Positions 50,655 to 59,462 are shown, counted from the stretch's first letter. The stretch: 64,000 nucleotides of DNA from Actinoplanes teichomyceticus ATCC 31121 (GCF_003711105.1 NZ_CP023865.1:3373001-3437000), one strand, 5' to 3'. The notes: generated by a model from the sequence alone, not told the origin. Numbers and translations: made by a program.

Positions 50655-51344
50655 GTGAGGACCTGGACGGTCGGTGACGTGATGACCCGCGACGTGGTGT
50701 CGGTCGCCGAACAGACCTCGTATCGGGACGTGGTGGACCTGCTGGTGGAAATGCGGATCAGCGCGGTGCCGGTGGTCGACGGCTCCGGCCGGGTCACCGG
50801 GGTGGTCTCCGAGGCCGACCTGCTCCGCAAGATCGAGTACGGCGGACAGGACCAGCCCCGGATCTTCGAGGGCCGCCGCCGGCGCGGCGAGCGCGCCAAG
50901 GCCACCGCCCGTACCGCCGCCGAGCTGATGAGCGCGCCGCCCGTGGTGGTGCGCGAGGGCACGCCGATCGCCGCGGCGGCCCGGCTGATGGACAGCACCG
51001 GCGTCAAGCGGCTGCCGGTCACCGACGCGGCCGGCCGGCTCGTCGGCATCGCCTCCCGCACCGACCTGCTGCGCACCTATCTGCGCTCGGACGACGACAT
51101 CCGCGCCGACGTGCGCAACACGGTGCTGCGCGAGTTCCTGGCCGAGGAGGCCGACGGGGTGACCGTGACGGTCGCCGAGGGCGCGGTGACCCTCGCCGGC
51201 CGGGTCGGCCGCTGGTCCTCGGCGGACCTGGCCGAGCGCCTGACGCACCAGGTCGCCGGGGTGGTGCAGGTGCGCTCCAGCCTCTCCTACGACCTCGACG
51301 ACCGGAACCTGGAGGGGCCGGTGGGACCGTTCGGCACGTACTGA
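50655..51344 (+). CDS. CBS-pair and BON domain protein
   Basis: This 229-residue protein has two CBS domains (about 1-60, VGDVMTRDVVSVAEQ; and 90-145, AAELMSAPPVVVREG) that bind adenine nucleotides, followed by a BON domain (about 155-225, with GAVTLAGRVGRWSSADL). The same architecture is common in actinobacterial stress islands next to Usp genes and is found in dormancy regulons. It probably senses energy state (AMP/ATP). GTG 50655 has AAGGAGGGAT eight bases upstream. Three 39-bp tandem repeats follow the stop. Confidence 0.92.
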   Translation: MRTWTVGDVMTRDVVSVAEQTSYRDVVDLLVEMRISAVPVVDGSGRVTGVVSEADLLRKIEYGGQDQPRIFEGRRRRGERAKATARTAAELMSAPPVVVREGTPIAAAARLMDSTGVKRLPVTDAAGRLVGIASRTDLLRTYLRSDDDIRADVRNTVLREFLAEEADGVTVTVAEGAVTLAGRVGRWSSADLAERLTHQVAGVVQVRSSLSYDLDDRNLEGPVGPFGTY

Positions 51345-51361
51345 GCCGCCCGGCCGGCCGC

Positions 51362-51478
51362 GGTTCCGCTTCGCCGGGGGCCTCCGGGTCGCCCGGCGGC
51401 GGTTCCGCTTCGCCGGGGGCCTCCGGGTCGCCCGGCGGCGGTTCCGCTTCGCCGGGGGTCCGGGTCGCCCGGCGGGGC
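51362..51478. repeat. 39-bp tandem repeat, three copies
   Basis: Units beginning GGTTCCGCTTCGCC start at 51362, 51401 and 51440 and fill the whole space between the CBS-BON stop and the convergent Usp gene. The last copy is slightly shortened. Confidence 0.9.
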
Positions 51479-52402
51479 TCAGCCGGTGATCCGGCCCGCC
51501 GTGGCCCGCGGGCTGCCCGGCAACGCCACCGGCCAGCCCGGCGGAACCAGCAGCACCGGGCACACGCCGTGCTGGCCGCCGGCCCGGTCGAGCGACGCGC
51601 CGATCAGCTCGGTCAGCTCGCCGCGGCCACCGGCGCCGGCCACCAGCAGCCGGGAGCGCCGGGAGGCCCGCTGCAGCGTGTACCGGGCGTCGACGTCCGG
51701 CACCAGCAGCGACTGGACGGCGACCTGCGGCAGCCGCCAGGACCACTCGGCCAGGGCGGCGGCCAGCGACTCGGCCATCGCCCGCCGCCGCGGGTCGGCG
51801 CCGCCGATCGGGAACGGGTGCCGGTTCCGCCGCTCCGGCGGCTGCCGCCAGGCGTGCACCGCGATCAGATCGGCCCCGGTCAGCGCGGCCTGGACGAAGG
51901 CGTACCCGAGGGCCGGTTCGGCGGGCCGCCCGGAGACGCCGACGACGACCGGGCCGGGCAGCCCGGCGCGGCCGCGGTGCACCAGCAGCGGACACGGGCA
52001 GAGCCGGGCCAGCCGGCTGGTGGTGGACCCCCAGTCCGCGCGGCTGACCTGGCTGTCGCGGTGCCCGACCACGAGCAGTCCCGCACCCTCGGCGCAGGCG
52101 GCGAGCGCCTCGCCGGGGACGCCGGGGCGCAGCTCGGTCTCGACGACGAGGGTGGGGTCGGCGGCCGCGGCGTGCTGGGCGGCGGCCGCCAGCACCCGGC
52201 TGCCCTCCGCCTCGGCGCGGTGCACGCCGGTGGCCCGGGACCGGCCCCGGTAACTGCCCGGCCAGGCGTGCACGATGAGCAGCCGTGCCGAACGGCGGCC
52301 CGCCTCGGCCACGGCCAGGTCGACAGCGACCTTGGAGGTCGTGGAACCGTCGACCCCGACCACGACCGTGCGGTGCTCCCTTGACACGAAGGCCTCTCCC
52401 AT
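51479..52402 (-). CDS. universal stress protein, two tandem Usp domains
   Basis: This 307-residue protein has two Usp domains. The first (about 10-145) starts TVVVGVDGSTTSK and has a weakened nucleotide loop (VVGHRDSQVSRADWGSTTS) with fewer glycines than usual. The second (about 150-290) starts VVVGVSGRPAEPA and has VAGAGGRGELTELIGAS. The changes suggest that nucleotide binding is reduced, so it is perhaps a non-ATP Usp type. It is divergent from a SHOCT gene, with a GGCC-N4-GGCC palindrome (52462-52473) in the gap. It belongs to the same stress island as the other two Usp genes. Confidence 0.9.
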   Translation of the reverse strand: MGEAFVSREHRTVVVGVDGSTTSKVAVDLAVAEAGRRSARLLIVHAWPGSYRGRSRATGVHRAEAEGSRVLAAAAQHAAAADPTLVVETELRPGVPGEALAACAEGAGLLVVGHRDSQVSRADWGSTTSRLARLCPCPLLVHRGRAGLPGPVVVGVSGRPAEPALGYAFVQAALTGADLIAVHAWRQPPERRNRHPFPIGGADPRRRAMAESLAAALAEWSWRLPQVAVQSLLVPDVDARYTLQRASRRSRLLVAGAGGRGELTELIGASLDRAGGQHGVCPVLLVPPGWPVALPGSPRATAGRITG

Positions 52403-52555
52403 GACCGTACGTTATGGACGGATCACCGAGGCCGGACACGGCCGATGGTCCGGGGCGCAGGGGCCGATGGGCCGTCGCCCCGGCGGGCCGGGTCCTCCGG
52501 CCCTGACCCGCCCACCCCGCCCGGTTCACCGTGGGAAGGGGAAAGGAGTGCAGCC

Positions 52556-52777
52556 ATGATGTACGACCATCCGCACCTGACGGCTTCCGGATCGGCCTGG
52601 CTGCTGGTCGTCCTGGCGCTGCTTCTGGTGAGCGCCCTCGTCGCCGCCGTGATCCGCCGGCCGGCGCACCGCGACCACGGTGCCGAGAAGGTGCTGGCCG
52701 ACCGGTTCGCGCGCGGCGAGATCGACGCCGAGGAGTACGAGCAGTGCCTGCACACCCTGCGCGCCGCGGGGCGGTAG
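52556..52777 (+). CDS. membrane-anchored SHOCT-domain mini-protein
   Basis: This 73-residue protein begins MMYDHPHLTASG, continues with one membrane helix (WLLVVLALLLVSALVAAVI) and ends with a typical SHOCT motif (VLADRFARGEIDAEEYEQCL). AAAGGAG sits nine bases ahead of ATG 52556, so the longer frame from 52445 is not used. It resembles the protein at 46476. Its stop is followed by a decayed GC-rich repeat and then by the 36-bp repeat array. Confidence 0.85.
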   Translation: MMYDHPHLTASGSAWLLVVLALLLVSALVAAVIRRPAHRDHGAEKVLADRFARGEIDAEEYEQCLHTLRAAGR

Positions 52778-52878
52778 CCGTGCGGGGCAGCGGCTTCCCG
52801 CACCTGCCGGCCCGCGCCGCGGGCCGGTGGCCGCGCGGGGCAGCGGCTGCCGGCGCGGTCCGGGTGTGCGGTCGCGGC

Positions 52879-53058
52879 TCACTCGCCGAGGGGGCGCGGG
52901 CTTCCGGTTGTGGCTCATTCGCCGGCGGGGCGCGGGTTTCCGGTTGTGGCTCATTCGCCGGCGGGGCGCGGGTTTCCGGTTGCGGTTCATTCGCCGGCGG
53001 GGCGCGGGTTTCCGGTTGTGGCTCACTCGCCGGCGGGCCGCGGGTTTCCGGGCGCGGC
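52879..53058. repeat. 36-bp tandem repeat, five copies
   Basis: Five units beginning TCATTCGCC or TCACTCGCC start at 52879, 52915, 52951, 52987 and 53023. They run directly into each other with no unique spacers, so this is a minisatellite and not a CRISPR array. It lies just upstream of the HD-domain gene, ending about 20 bp before its start. Confidence 0.93.
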
Positions 53059-53078
53059 GATCGTGGAACAGGGGACCG

Positions 53079-53642
53079 ATGATATTGGAGACTGATGTCG
53101 GCGAGGCCCGGGAACTCGCGCACGAGCTGCTGGGCGAGCTGCCCGAGCGGTGGCAGCACACCGCCGGGGTGGCCCGCTGCGCCGAGGCGGTGGCCGGGAC
53201 CGTCCCGATCGGGGACGTGCCGGTCCTGCTGGCCGCGGCCTGGCTGCACGACATCGGGTACGCCCCGCCGCTGCACGACAGTGGATTCCATCCGTTGGAC
53301 GGCGCGCGGCACCTGCTGGCCCGGAACTGGCCGATCCGCCTGGCCGGGCTGGTGGCACACCATTCCGAGGCACGCTGTGTGGCCGACCGGCGCGGGCTGG
53401 GCGCCGCGCTGGCCGCCTTCCCGCGCGAGAACTCGCCGGTCACCGACGCGCTGACCTACGCCGACCAGAGCGTCGGGCCGTACGGGCGGCCGATGACCTT
53501 CGACGAGCGGCTCGACGACATGCTGCGCCGGCACGGTCCCGCCTCGCCGAACGCCGCGGCGCACGCGGAACGCGCCCCGCGCCTGCGCGCCGCCGTGCAG
53601 CGCGTGCAGGAGCGCCTCGCCGGGACGGGTCCGGCCGCTTGA
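53079..53642 (+). CDS. HD-domain phosphohydrolase-like protein
   Basis: This 187-residue protein has the metal-binding pattern of an HD domain: H27 (RWQHTAGVA), H57-D58 (WLHDIGYAP), VAHHSEA in the middle and D in LTYADQSVG. HD proteins cleave phosphoester bonds of nucleotides such as (p)ppGpp or dNTPs; this short form, with only the domain, cannot be assigned a substrate. ATG 53079 follows GGAACAGGGGA. The 36-bp repeats stand right in front, so transcription may start within or before them. Confidence 0.85.
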   Translation: MILETDVGEARELAHELLGELPERWQHTAGVARCAEAVAGTVPIGDVPVLLAAAWLHDIGYAPPLHDSGFHPLDGARHLLARNWPIRLAGLVAHHSEARCVADRRGLGAALAAFPRENSPVTDALTYADQSVGPYGRPMTFDERLDDMLRRHGPASPNAAAHAERAPRLRAAVQRVQERLAGTGPAA

Positions 53643-54184
53643 CCCGCTGTTCGTGCCGCCCGCCGGGTGATCGGGTCCGGCGTCTGGTGCGGTCGGCTGC
53701 CGTGTTGACGCCCGGCGTCTGGTGCGGTCGGCCGCCGCGATCCTGGCCGGATCCCGGGCCGGTCGTGCCGCCGCGGTCCACGCGCCCGCGCACGGCGGGA
53801 CTTGCGGCCCTGCCCGGCCGGCGGCGGTGCGGGCAGGCTGGAACGCGGCGCCGGGTTCCGGCGTACGGCGCAGCGGCCGTGTCGCACGGTGGGCTGCGCG
53901 GTGATCGTCGGCGGTGTGGCGGATCCGTCGGCCCCGGGTCTGGACCTGACGTCTCGACGAGGCCGGAACCCGACACCGGTTCCCGGCCGGTTCAGCCTCC
54001 TTCCCGGCCGGGAACCGTGACACCGCACGTCGGCAGCGCACGCCGCGCGCCGAGTCGTCCACGCCCCGGGCCGTGCGCCCGCGTCCGCCCGATACGGCGC
54101 GCTCCCGCGCCGATCTCCCGGGGACCGCCGTTGCCGGAGCCGATGGCGATCCTGCGCGGCGTGGCCTTGGCGGAGACCGGGATG
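53643..54184. other. 540-bp gap with no convincing gene
   Basis: The only structure I see is a 21-base segment (CCGGCGTCTGGTGCGG...) repeated at 53677 and 53712, 35 bp apart. Frames on either strand lack ribosome sites and protein-like composition. Confidence 0.5.
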
Positions 54185-54212
54185 CGGTGCCCGCCCGGCC
54201 GGGCGGGCACCG
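54185..54212 (-). terminator. 28-bp perfect palindrome after the carbonic anhydrase gene
   Basis: CGGTGCCCGCCC, GGCC and its exact complement form a 12-bp stem with a 4-base loop, five bases past the stop of the leftward carbonic anhydrase gene. Confidence 0.78.
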
Positions 54213-54217
54213 GTGGC

Positions 54218-54916
54218 TCAGGACAGGACGGTCACCAGGCCGGTGTCCAGGTCGTACCGCGCGCCCACGACGGCCATCTCGCCCCGGGCGACCTTCTCCC
54301 GGATCATCGCGCTGCCGGCCAGGACCGCGGCCACCTGCGCCTTGACGTTCGCCCGCACGGCCTGCTCGACGCCGTCGGCGGCGCCCGCGTACGGCGCGAC
54401 GATGGGCCGCAGCGCATCCACGACGGTGCGGATGTGGCCGGGCGGGGTGGCTCCGGTCGCCATCGCGTTCAGCGTCGCCGACACCGCGCCGCACCGCTCG
54501 TGGCCGAGCACCACGACCAGCGGCGGGGTGAACTCCTCGATGGCGTACTCCATGCTGCCCAGCAGCAGGTCGTCGACGATGTTGCCGGCCACCCGGTCGT
54601 CGAACAGGTCCCCGATGCCCTGGTCGAACAGCAGCTCGGGGGAGACCCGCGAGTCGGCGCAGCCCAGCAGCACGGCGAACGGGTGCTGGCCGGCCGCCAC
54701 GTCGTGAAGGCGCCGTACCGTCTGGTGCGGGTGCCGGGCGTGGCCGGCGACGAACCGGCGGTTGCCGTCGAGCAGCGCTCTCAGCGCCGCGTGCGGCGTG
54801 GTGGGCGGGGTGGGGGTCGCGGCGGCGGGCGACGCGGCGGCGGCGACCGCGATCGACCCCGCGACGGCCCCGCCGGCGGCGAACAGCGCGCGGCGGCGCA
54901 GGGATTGCTCGAGCAT
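54218..54916 (-). CDS. exported beta-class carbonic anhydrase
   Basis: This 232-residue protein has the beta-carbonic-anhydrase zinc site: CADSRVSPE (first Cys and the Asp-Arg pair) and GHERCGAV (His and second Cys). It interconverts CO2 and bicarbonate. Unusually it has an N-terminal export signal: SLRRRALFAAGG, then a hydrophobic run ending in PAAATPTPP, which looks like a Tat signal and would suit a protein folded with zinc. So it should act outside the membrane. ATG 54916 has GGAG five bases upstream. The PBP gene lies about 110 bp upstream on the same strand. Confidence 0.93.
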   Translation of the reverse strand: MLEQSLRRRALFAAGGAVAGSIAVAAAASPAAATPTPPTTPHAALRALLDGNRRFVAGHARHPHQTVRRLHDVAAGQHPFAVLLGCADSRVSPELLFDQGIGDLFDDRVAGNIVDDLLLGSMEYAIEEFTPPLVVVLGHERCGAVSATLNAMATGATPPGHIRTVVDALRPIVAPYAGAADGVEQAVRANVKAQVAAVLAGSAMIREKVARGEMAVVGARYDLDTGLVTVLS

Positions 54917-55026
54917 CGACACTCCAAAGTGAAGGGTGGTCGGCACATCGTGCACCCGGTCGACGGCTGCGGGTAGGGCCCGGCGGCTGCGACGATCGAC
55001 ACAGTGCGCGGCGCGGTGCCGGCCGG

Positions 55027-57795
55027 TCACCAGCCGAGGTAGCTGCGGGTCAGCGCGGCGACGTGCTCCGCGACGTCGATGCCGCCCCGCTGGCTGCGAT
55101 GCCCGTGGGAGAGCACCGAGAGCAGAACGTCGGTCTTCTCGCCGGAGATCCGGCCGGTGCTGTTGATGATCCAGCGGTTGTTCTCGGTCGAGCGGGCCAG
55201 CCAGCCGTTCTTCAGCGACACCTGTTCGCCGCTGACCGACGCGGCGCTCACGCCCCAGGTCTGGTCGGCGTTGACCGACGACATCAGGCCCAGGATCAGA
55301 TCCCGCGACCCGGTGGTCAGCGGGCTGTCCGCGCCGGCCAGGGCGGCCATCATCCGGGTCTGATCGTTCGCGGTCGTCTTGCTCAGGCCGGAGGAGGCGG
55401 CCGGGTCGGTGTCGTCGAGACCGAGCCGGCGCAGGGCGTCGCGCAGCGGGGCCGGGCCGCCGACCGCCTCGTAGATCTGCTTCGCGGTGGTGTTGTCGCT
55501 GGCCCGGATCATCTTGGTGGCCCGGGAGCGCTCCTTGGCGGTCAGCTGGCGGTGCTCGTCCTGCGCGCGCAGCAGCAGCGCGGCCAGCAACTCGACCTTG
55601 ATCACGCTGGCCGCCTCCAGCTTGCGGTCGCCGTGGTAGTCGTACCGGTGGCCGGTTCTGCGGTCGACGACCGAGACGGTGAACTCCGGTACGGTCGCGG
55701 CGTACTCGTCGAGCGCCGCGGTCAGCCGGGACACCCGCCGGCTCCAGGAGCCGACCGCCTTGGACCGGTCGACCTTGGCGCCCCGCTGCGGCCCGGCGTA
55801 GACCAGGCCCCGGCCCTTCTTCACGTCCGGGCCCAGCGTCTTGAGGTCGTCGCCGACCCGGTTGCCCACCATGGCCGGGCCCGCCATGGCCCGCGGGGGC
55901 TGGCCACGCAGCGCGTCGCCGAGGAACCTCTGGAAGATCCGGTACGGCATCCCGTCCCCGTTGATCGCCTTGCCGGTCCGGTCCCGGATCGGTCCGGGCT
56001 TGTCGCGGCCCACCCAGGTGACCACGGCCAGCCCCGGCGACCAGCCGGCCGTCCAGGCGTCGGAGGAGTCGTCGGTGTCGCCCCACTGCTGCGAACCGGT
56101 CTTCGCGGCGGCCTGCTGGCCGGGGACCCTGCCGTCGTGCTCGACCACCTTCGCCAGCACGGTGCCCACGTCCGCGGCCACGTCCCGGGAGAGCACCCGC
56201 CGCGGCTTGCCGGCCGGCGCGTGCAGGAAGGTCCCGTTGACCGTGGTGACCCGCTGCACGAAATGCCGGTCGGTGCGGACGCCGCCGCCGGCCAGGGTGG
56301 CGTAGACGCCGGCCAGGTCGGCCGGGGTGACCGGGTAGCGGCCCAGCGCGATGTCGGCGCGGGTCCGGCCGGGGGCCGGCTCGCCCTTGACGTCGACCAG
56401 GGTCCGCTGGTCGCCGTACGTGCGCGGCACGCCCAGCCGGTGCGCGAGATCGCGCACCGCGTCCGCCCCGATCTGCTCGGTCAGCGCGTAGAACGGGGTG
56501 TTGAGCGAGTGCACCATCGCGGTGTCCAGCGGGCAGACCGGGCACTGCAGGTTGTCCTTGTTGTACAGCGGCGCACCGTCCCGGTCCGGGAACAGCCGCG
56601 GTGACGTCCCGTTGTACACCGACTGGAAATTGATGTCGCGTTCCTCGGCGGCGGCCAGCACCAGGGGCTTGAACGTCGAGGCCGGCGGCCGGGCGGCGAT
56701 GGCGTCGTCGAAGTAGCCGCGGCCCCGGTCGCCGCCGTAGTACGCGCGCACCCCGCCGTCGGCCGGGTCGACCGCCACCAGCGCCGCCCGCAGCTGTTCC
56801 GGCTGGCCTCGCAGCGCCGCGCCGACGCCGCCGGTGGCGGCGGCCTGCGCGGCCACGTCGATCGTGGTGGTGATGTGCAGCCCCCCGCTGCGTACCTGCT
56901 GGCGGCTGATCCCGGCCTTGAGCAGCTCGTCCTCGACCCGGTCGGCGATCAGGCCGACCGGGCCGCTGATCGCGCTCGCCGTGACGTTCTCCGGGCTCAC
57001 CGCCGGGTACGGGGTCTGCTCGGCCGCGCCGCGGGGCAGCCAGCCCTGCTCCACCATCGCCCGCAGGATCCACGTCCACCGGTTCTTGGCCCAGGTCGCG
57101 TCCACCGCCGGGTCGCCCCGGGACGGATCCTTGATCATCGCGGCGAGAACCGCGCCGCGCGCGGCGTCGAGCCGGTCGACCGACATGCCGAAGTAGGCGC
57201 GGGCCGCCGCCTCGATGCCGTAGGCGCCGCGGCCGAAGTAGATGGTGTTGAGGTAGCGCTCAAGGATCTCGTCCTTGCTGTACCGGTGTTCGACCCGCAG
57301 CGCCAGCGCGGCCTCCCGGGCCTTGCGGCTGACCGTGCGCTCCTGGGTGAGGTAGGCGTTGCGCACGTACTGCTGGGTGATCGTGGACGCGCCCTGGCCG
57401 CTGTCGTCGACGATGTTCGTCCACAGCGCCCGGGCCAGGCCGCGTACCGAGACGCCGAGGTGGTCGTAGAAGTCGCGGTCCTCGGCGGCCAGGAACGCCT
57501 GGCGCACCGGCACCGGGATCCGGTCCAGGGTGACGTCGGTGCGGTCGGTCAGGCCGATCCGGGCCAGCACCGTGCGGCCGTCGCGGTAGTAGAGCACCGA
57601 CGCCTGCGGCGGGCTCGGCTCCGGCGGCAGGGTGACGCTCGCGACGTAGCCGAACCCGGCGGCGGCCAGGGCCAGCGCCACGGCGAGAAGGACCGTCACC
57701 GTCCGGCGGCACCACCGCGGCAGCCACCGCCACCACCGCGGCGCTCTCCACCGCTGGCGATGCCCGGTCGGTCGGATGCCGTCAGCCGCTGGCAT
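55027..57795 (-). CDS. class A penicillin-binding protein fused to a beta-lactamase-like serine hydrolase domain
   Basis: This 922-residue envelope enzyme builds peptidoglycan. A cytoplasmic Arg/Trp-rich start and a membrane helix (about 32-55) lead to a GT51 glycosyltransferase (catalytic E105 in AEDRDFYDH; QQYVRNAYL). The transpeptidase has S373-TFK, SLN and KTGSQQW. After its normal end near FQRFLGDALRG, a further domain of about 230 residues follows: S730-VIK, S766-DN and K862-NG, in the order of a class A beta-lactamase-type fold. It lacks a visible Glu166 equivalent and matches actinobacterial stand-alone serine hydrolases with KNGWL. All three parts are in one uninterrupted frame. ATG 57795 has AGGGGGA upstream. 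Confidence 0.93.
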   Translation of the reverse strand: MPAADGIRPTGHRQRWRAPRWWRWLPRWCRRTVTVLLAVALALAAAGFGYVASVTLPPEPSPPQASVLYYRDGRTVLARIGLTDRTDVTLDRIPVPVRQAFLAAEDRDFYDHLGVSVRGLARALWTNIVDDSGQGASTITQQYVRNAYLTQERTVSRKAREAALALRVEHRYSKDEILERYLNTIYFGRGAYGIEAAARAYFGMSVDRLDAARGAVLAAMIKDPSRGDPAVDATWAKNRWTWILRAMVEQGWLPRGAAEQTPYPAVSPENVTASAISGPVGLIADRVEDELLKAGISRQQVRSGGLHITTTIDVAAQAAATGGVGAALRGQPEQLRAALVAVDPADGGVRAYYGGDRGRGYFDDAIAARPPASTFKPLVLAAAEERDINFQSVYNGTSPRLFPDRDGAPLYNKDNLQCPVCPLDTAMVHSLNTPFYALTEQIGADAVRDLAHRLGVPRTYGDQRTLVDVKGEPAPGRTRADIALGRYPVTPADLAGVYATLAGGGVRTDRHFVQRVTTVNGTFLHAPAGKPRRVLSRDVAADVGTVLAKVVEHDGRVPGQQAAAKTGSQQWGDTDDSSDAWTAGWSPGLAVVTWVGRDKPGPIRDRTGKAINGDGMPYRIFQRFLGDALRGQPPRAMAGPAMVGNRVGDDLKTLGPDVKKGRGLVYAGPQRGAKVDRSKAVGSWSRRVSRLTAALDEYAATVPEFTVSVVDRRTGHRYDYHGDRKLEAASVIKVELLAALLLRAQDEHRQLTAKERSRATKMIRASDNTTAKQIYEAVGGPAPLRDALRRLGLDDTDPAASSGLSKTTANDQTRMMAALAGADSPLTTGSRDLILGLMSSVNADQTWGVSAASVSGEQVSLKNGWLARSTENNRWIINSTGRISGEKTDVLLSVLSHGHRSQRGGIDVAEHVAALTRSYLGW

Positions 57796-58214
57796 GGTCA
57801 CGTCCCCCTGTCGTCCGCAGCGCGCCGGGTGGCGCATCCCTAGAGACGCCGGAAAGACGATCTATGTTGCACAGGCGTCAAAAGATCACGAATGGCTCGC
57901 GTGTGGTGACGCAGCGTGCGGGCGAGCCGGTCCGCGGGGCCGGCGTGCACCGCCGTGACGCCCGGCCCGCGCCGGGACCGTCCACCGTGGTCCGGTGATC
58001 AGTTCCGGAACCGGCGGCGACCAGTCGTTTCGCCCGGTGTGCCCGGGGTCGGCTTGTGGTGTTCGGGTGACGTCCATTAGATTCCTTCGCGTTGTCGGCG
58101 ATCGGCGGAAATGAATAGCGGCGTCGTGCGATCTGCCATCGCCGCCCCCGGCCGATGAGAATCCGGAAGGCGCCGGGCGGATCCGTGCCGTCGTCCGGAC
58201 GGGAGAAAAGGCAC
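57796..58214. other. 419-bp divergent region
   Basis: This gap lies between the leftward PBP gene and the rightward DUF6271-like gene. Composition is more AT-rich near 57850-57895 and 58070-58120, where promoters would be expected, but I cannot name a box with confidence. No gene is visible. Confidence 0.4.
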
Positions 58215-59462
58215 GTGAATGGGTCGAAAGGCCGCCGGGTGTGCCTGGTGGTGCCGACCAACCGGGAATGCACCGCGACGCTGGCCGAGGTGGTCGCCGA
58301 GGCAGAGCACGCCGAAAGCCATTTCGACGTGGACGTCCGGCTGCTGGTCCTGGACTCCTCCGACCATTTCCGGGCGCACGCCGCGACGCTGGCCGCCGCG
58401 CGCGACGTCCGGCACCTGGACGAGCGGCGCCAGCGGGACTTCCTGCGGCGCGTCATCCGCCGGGCCGACCTCGCCAAACCGGATCTGGCCCTCGACCTGA
58501 TGCTGCCGCGCGGGCTGTCGTACGGCGCCTGCACCAACCGGGCGTTCCTGATCGCGGCGGCGCTGGGCTGCGAGTCCGTGCACCGGCGGGACTCCGACCT
58601 GTACTTCCAGACGTACGCCGGCAGGAAGGTCTTCCCGATCCACGCGGAGCTGTCCGCGCTGGGCCGCCCGGCGGGCGACGTGGTGGCCACCGAGAACCGG
58701 CTCGACCGGAGCCGCCGGAACCTGCCGGTGGCCCTGGTCGGCGCCTCGTTCGTCGGCAGCATGTCGGTCGACATCGAGGACATCCGCGACCACGCGGCCT
58801 ACTACGACCTGGTCAGCCTGTGGGCGGCGGACGGCAGCACCGAGGCGGAGAAACGCGCGCTGGTGGCCGAGTCGTTCACCGGCAGCGCGCCGTTCGACGG
58901 CGACCGTTGCGTCCTTTCCGCGGTCGATCCGATGCGCGTGGACATGCACAACATCAGCTTCCACGGATTGCACGAGCGGGTCCCGCTGCCGCCGGCCACC
59001 GACACCATCGGAAGTGATTATTTCCTCATTCACGTGGCCGCCCGGGCGGGACTTCCCGGCGTTCTGCACAACCGGCACATCGTCAATTTCCACACCGCCG
59101 AGCGCAAGAGCGACGCGGGTTTCCTGGCGTACCAGATGCGGTTCGCCAAGTTCATTCTGTCGATGTATTACCTGCATTTCGTCTACCAGCGGATGACCAC
59201 CGACGACCCGGCCGACATCGCCGCGCTCGTGCGGGCCAGCACCTGGCAGCCGCGCGAGCCGAACGAGGCGAAGGCCGGCCTGCTGGAGGCGGCGTACCGT
59301 CGGCTCGGCGGGCGGTTCACCGGCGTGGCCGACCGGATCCGGGAACGCCGCGAGCTCCTGCTGGTCGAGGCGCGCCGGGACATGGACGACTTCGCGCTGC
59401 TGATCGACGCGTGGGCGGCGCTGACCGCGGCGGCCCGCGAGACGCCCGTCGACGATGTCTGA
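58215..59462 (+). CDS. DUF6271-like protein, glycosyltransferase-like
   Basis: This protein of 415 residues resembles actinobacterial DUF6271 proteins. It starts RRVCLVVPTNREC, a first beta strand like that of GT-A glycosyltransferases, and has an RRDSDLYF segment that could be a DxD-type metal site, with GSDYFLIHVAA further on. No membrane segment is present. The biochemical role is unknown; the resemblance to sugar-nucleotide enzymes is inference. GTG 58215 is chosen because GGGAGAAAAGG lies just upstream; the frame is open to 58155. It may belong with the biosynthetic genes at the right end. Confidence 0.75.
   Translation: MNGSKGRRVCLVVPTNRECTATLAEVVAEAEHAESHFDVDVRLLVLDSSDHFRAHAATLAAARDVRHLDERRQRDFLRRVIRRADLAKPDLALDLMLPRGLSYGACTNRAFLIAAALGCESVHRRDSDLYFQTYAGRKVFPIHAELSALGRPAGDVVATENRLDRSRRNLPVALVGASFVGSMSVDIEDIRDHAAYYDLVSLWAADGSTEAEKRALVAESFTGSAPFDGDRCVLSAVDPMRVDMHNISFHGLHERVPLPPATDTIGSDYFLIHVAARAGLPGVLHNRHIVNFHTAERKSDAGFLAYQMRFAKFILSMYYLHFVYQRMTTDDPADIAALVRASTWQPREPNEAKAGLLEAAYRRLGGRFTGVADRIRERRELLLVEARRDMDDFALLIDAWAALTAAARETPVDDV

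Noticed and set aside
52879..53058. CRISPR-like 36-bp periodicity
   Set aside because: The units are contiguous without unique spacers, there are no cas genes, and neighbouring copies differ only by point changes. It is a minisatellite.
52910..53095. Repeat-encoded 61-codon ORF (HSPAGRGFPV repeats)
   Set aside because: It is a direct by-product of the 36-bp array, with no ribosome site and overlapping the start of the HD gene.
50592..54494. A 1300-codon leftward open frame
   Set aside because: It is a shadow over the CBS-BON, Usp, SHOCT and HD genes, filled with Arg/Pro/Gly and repeat-derived blocks.
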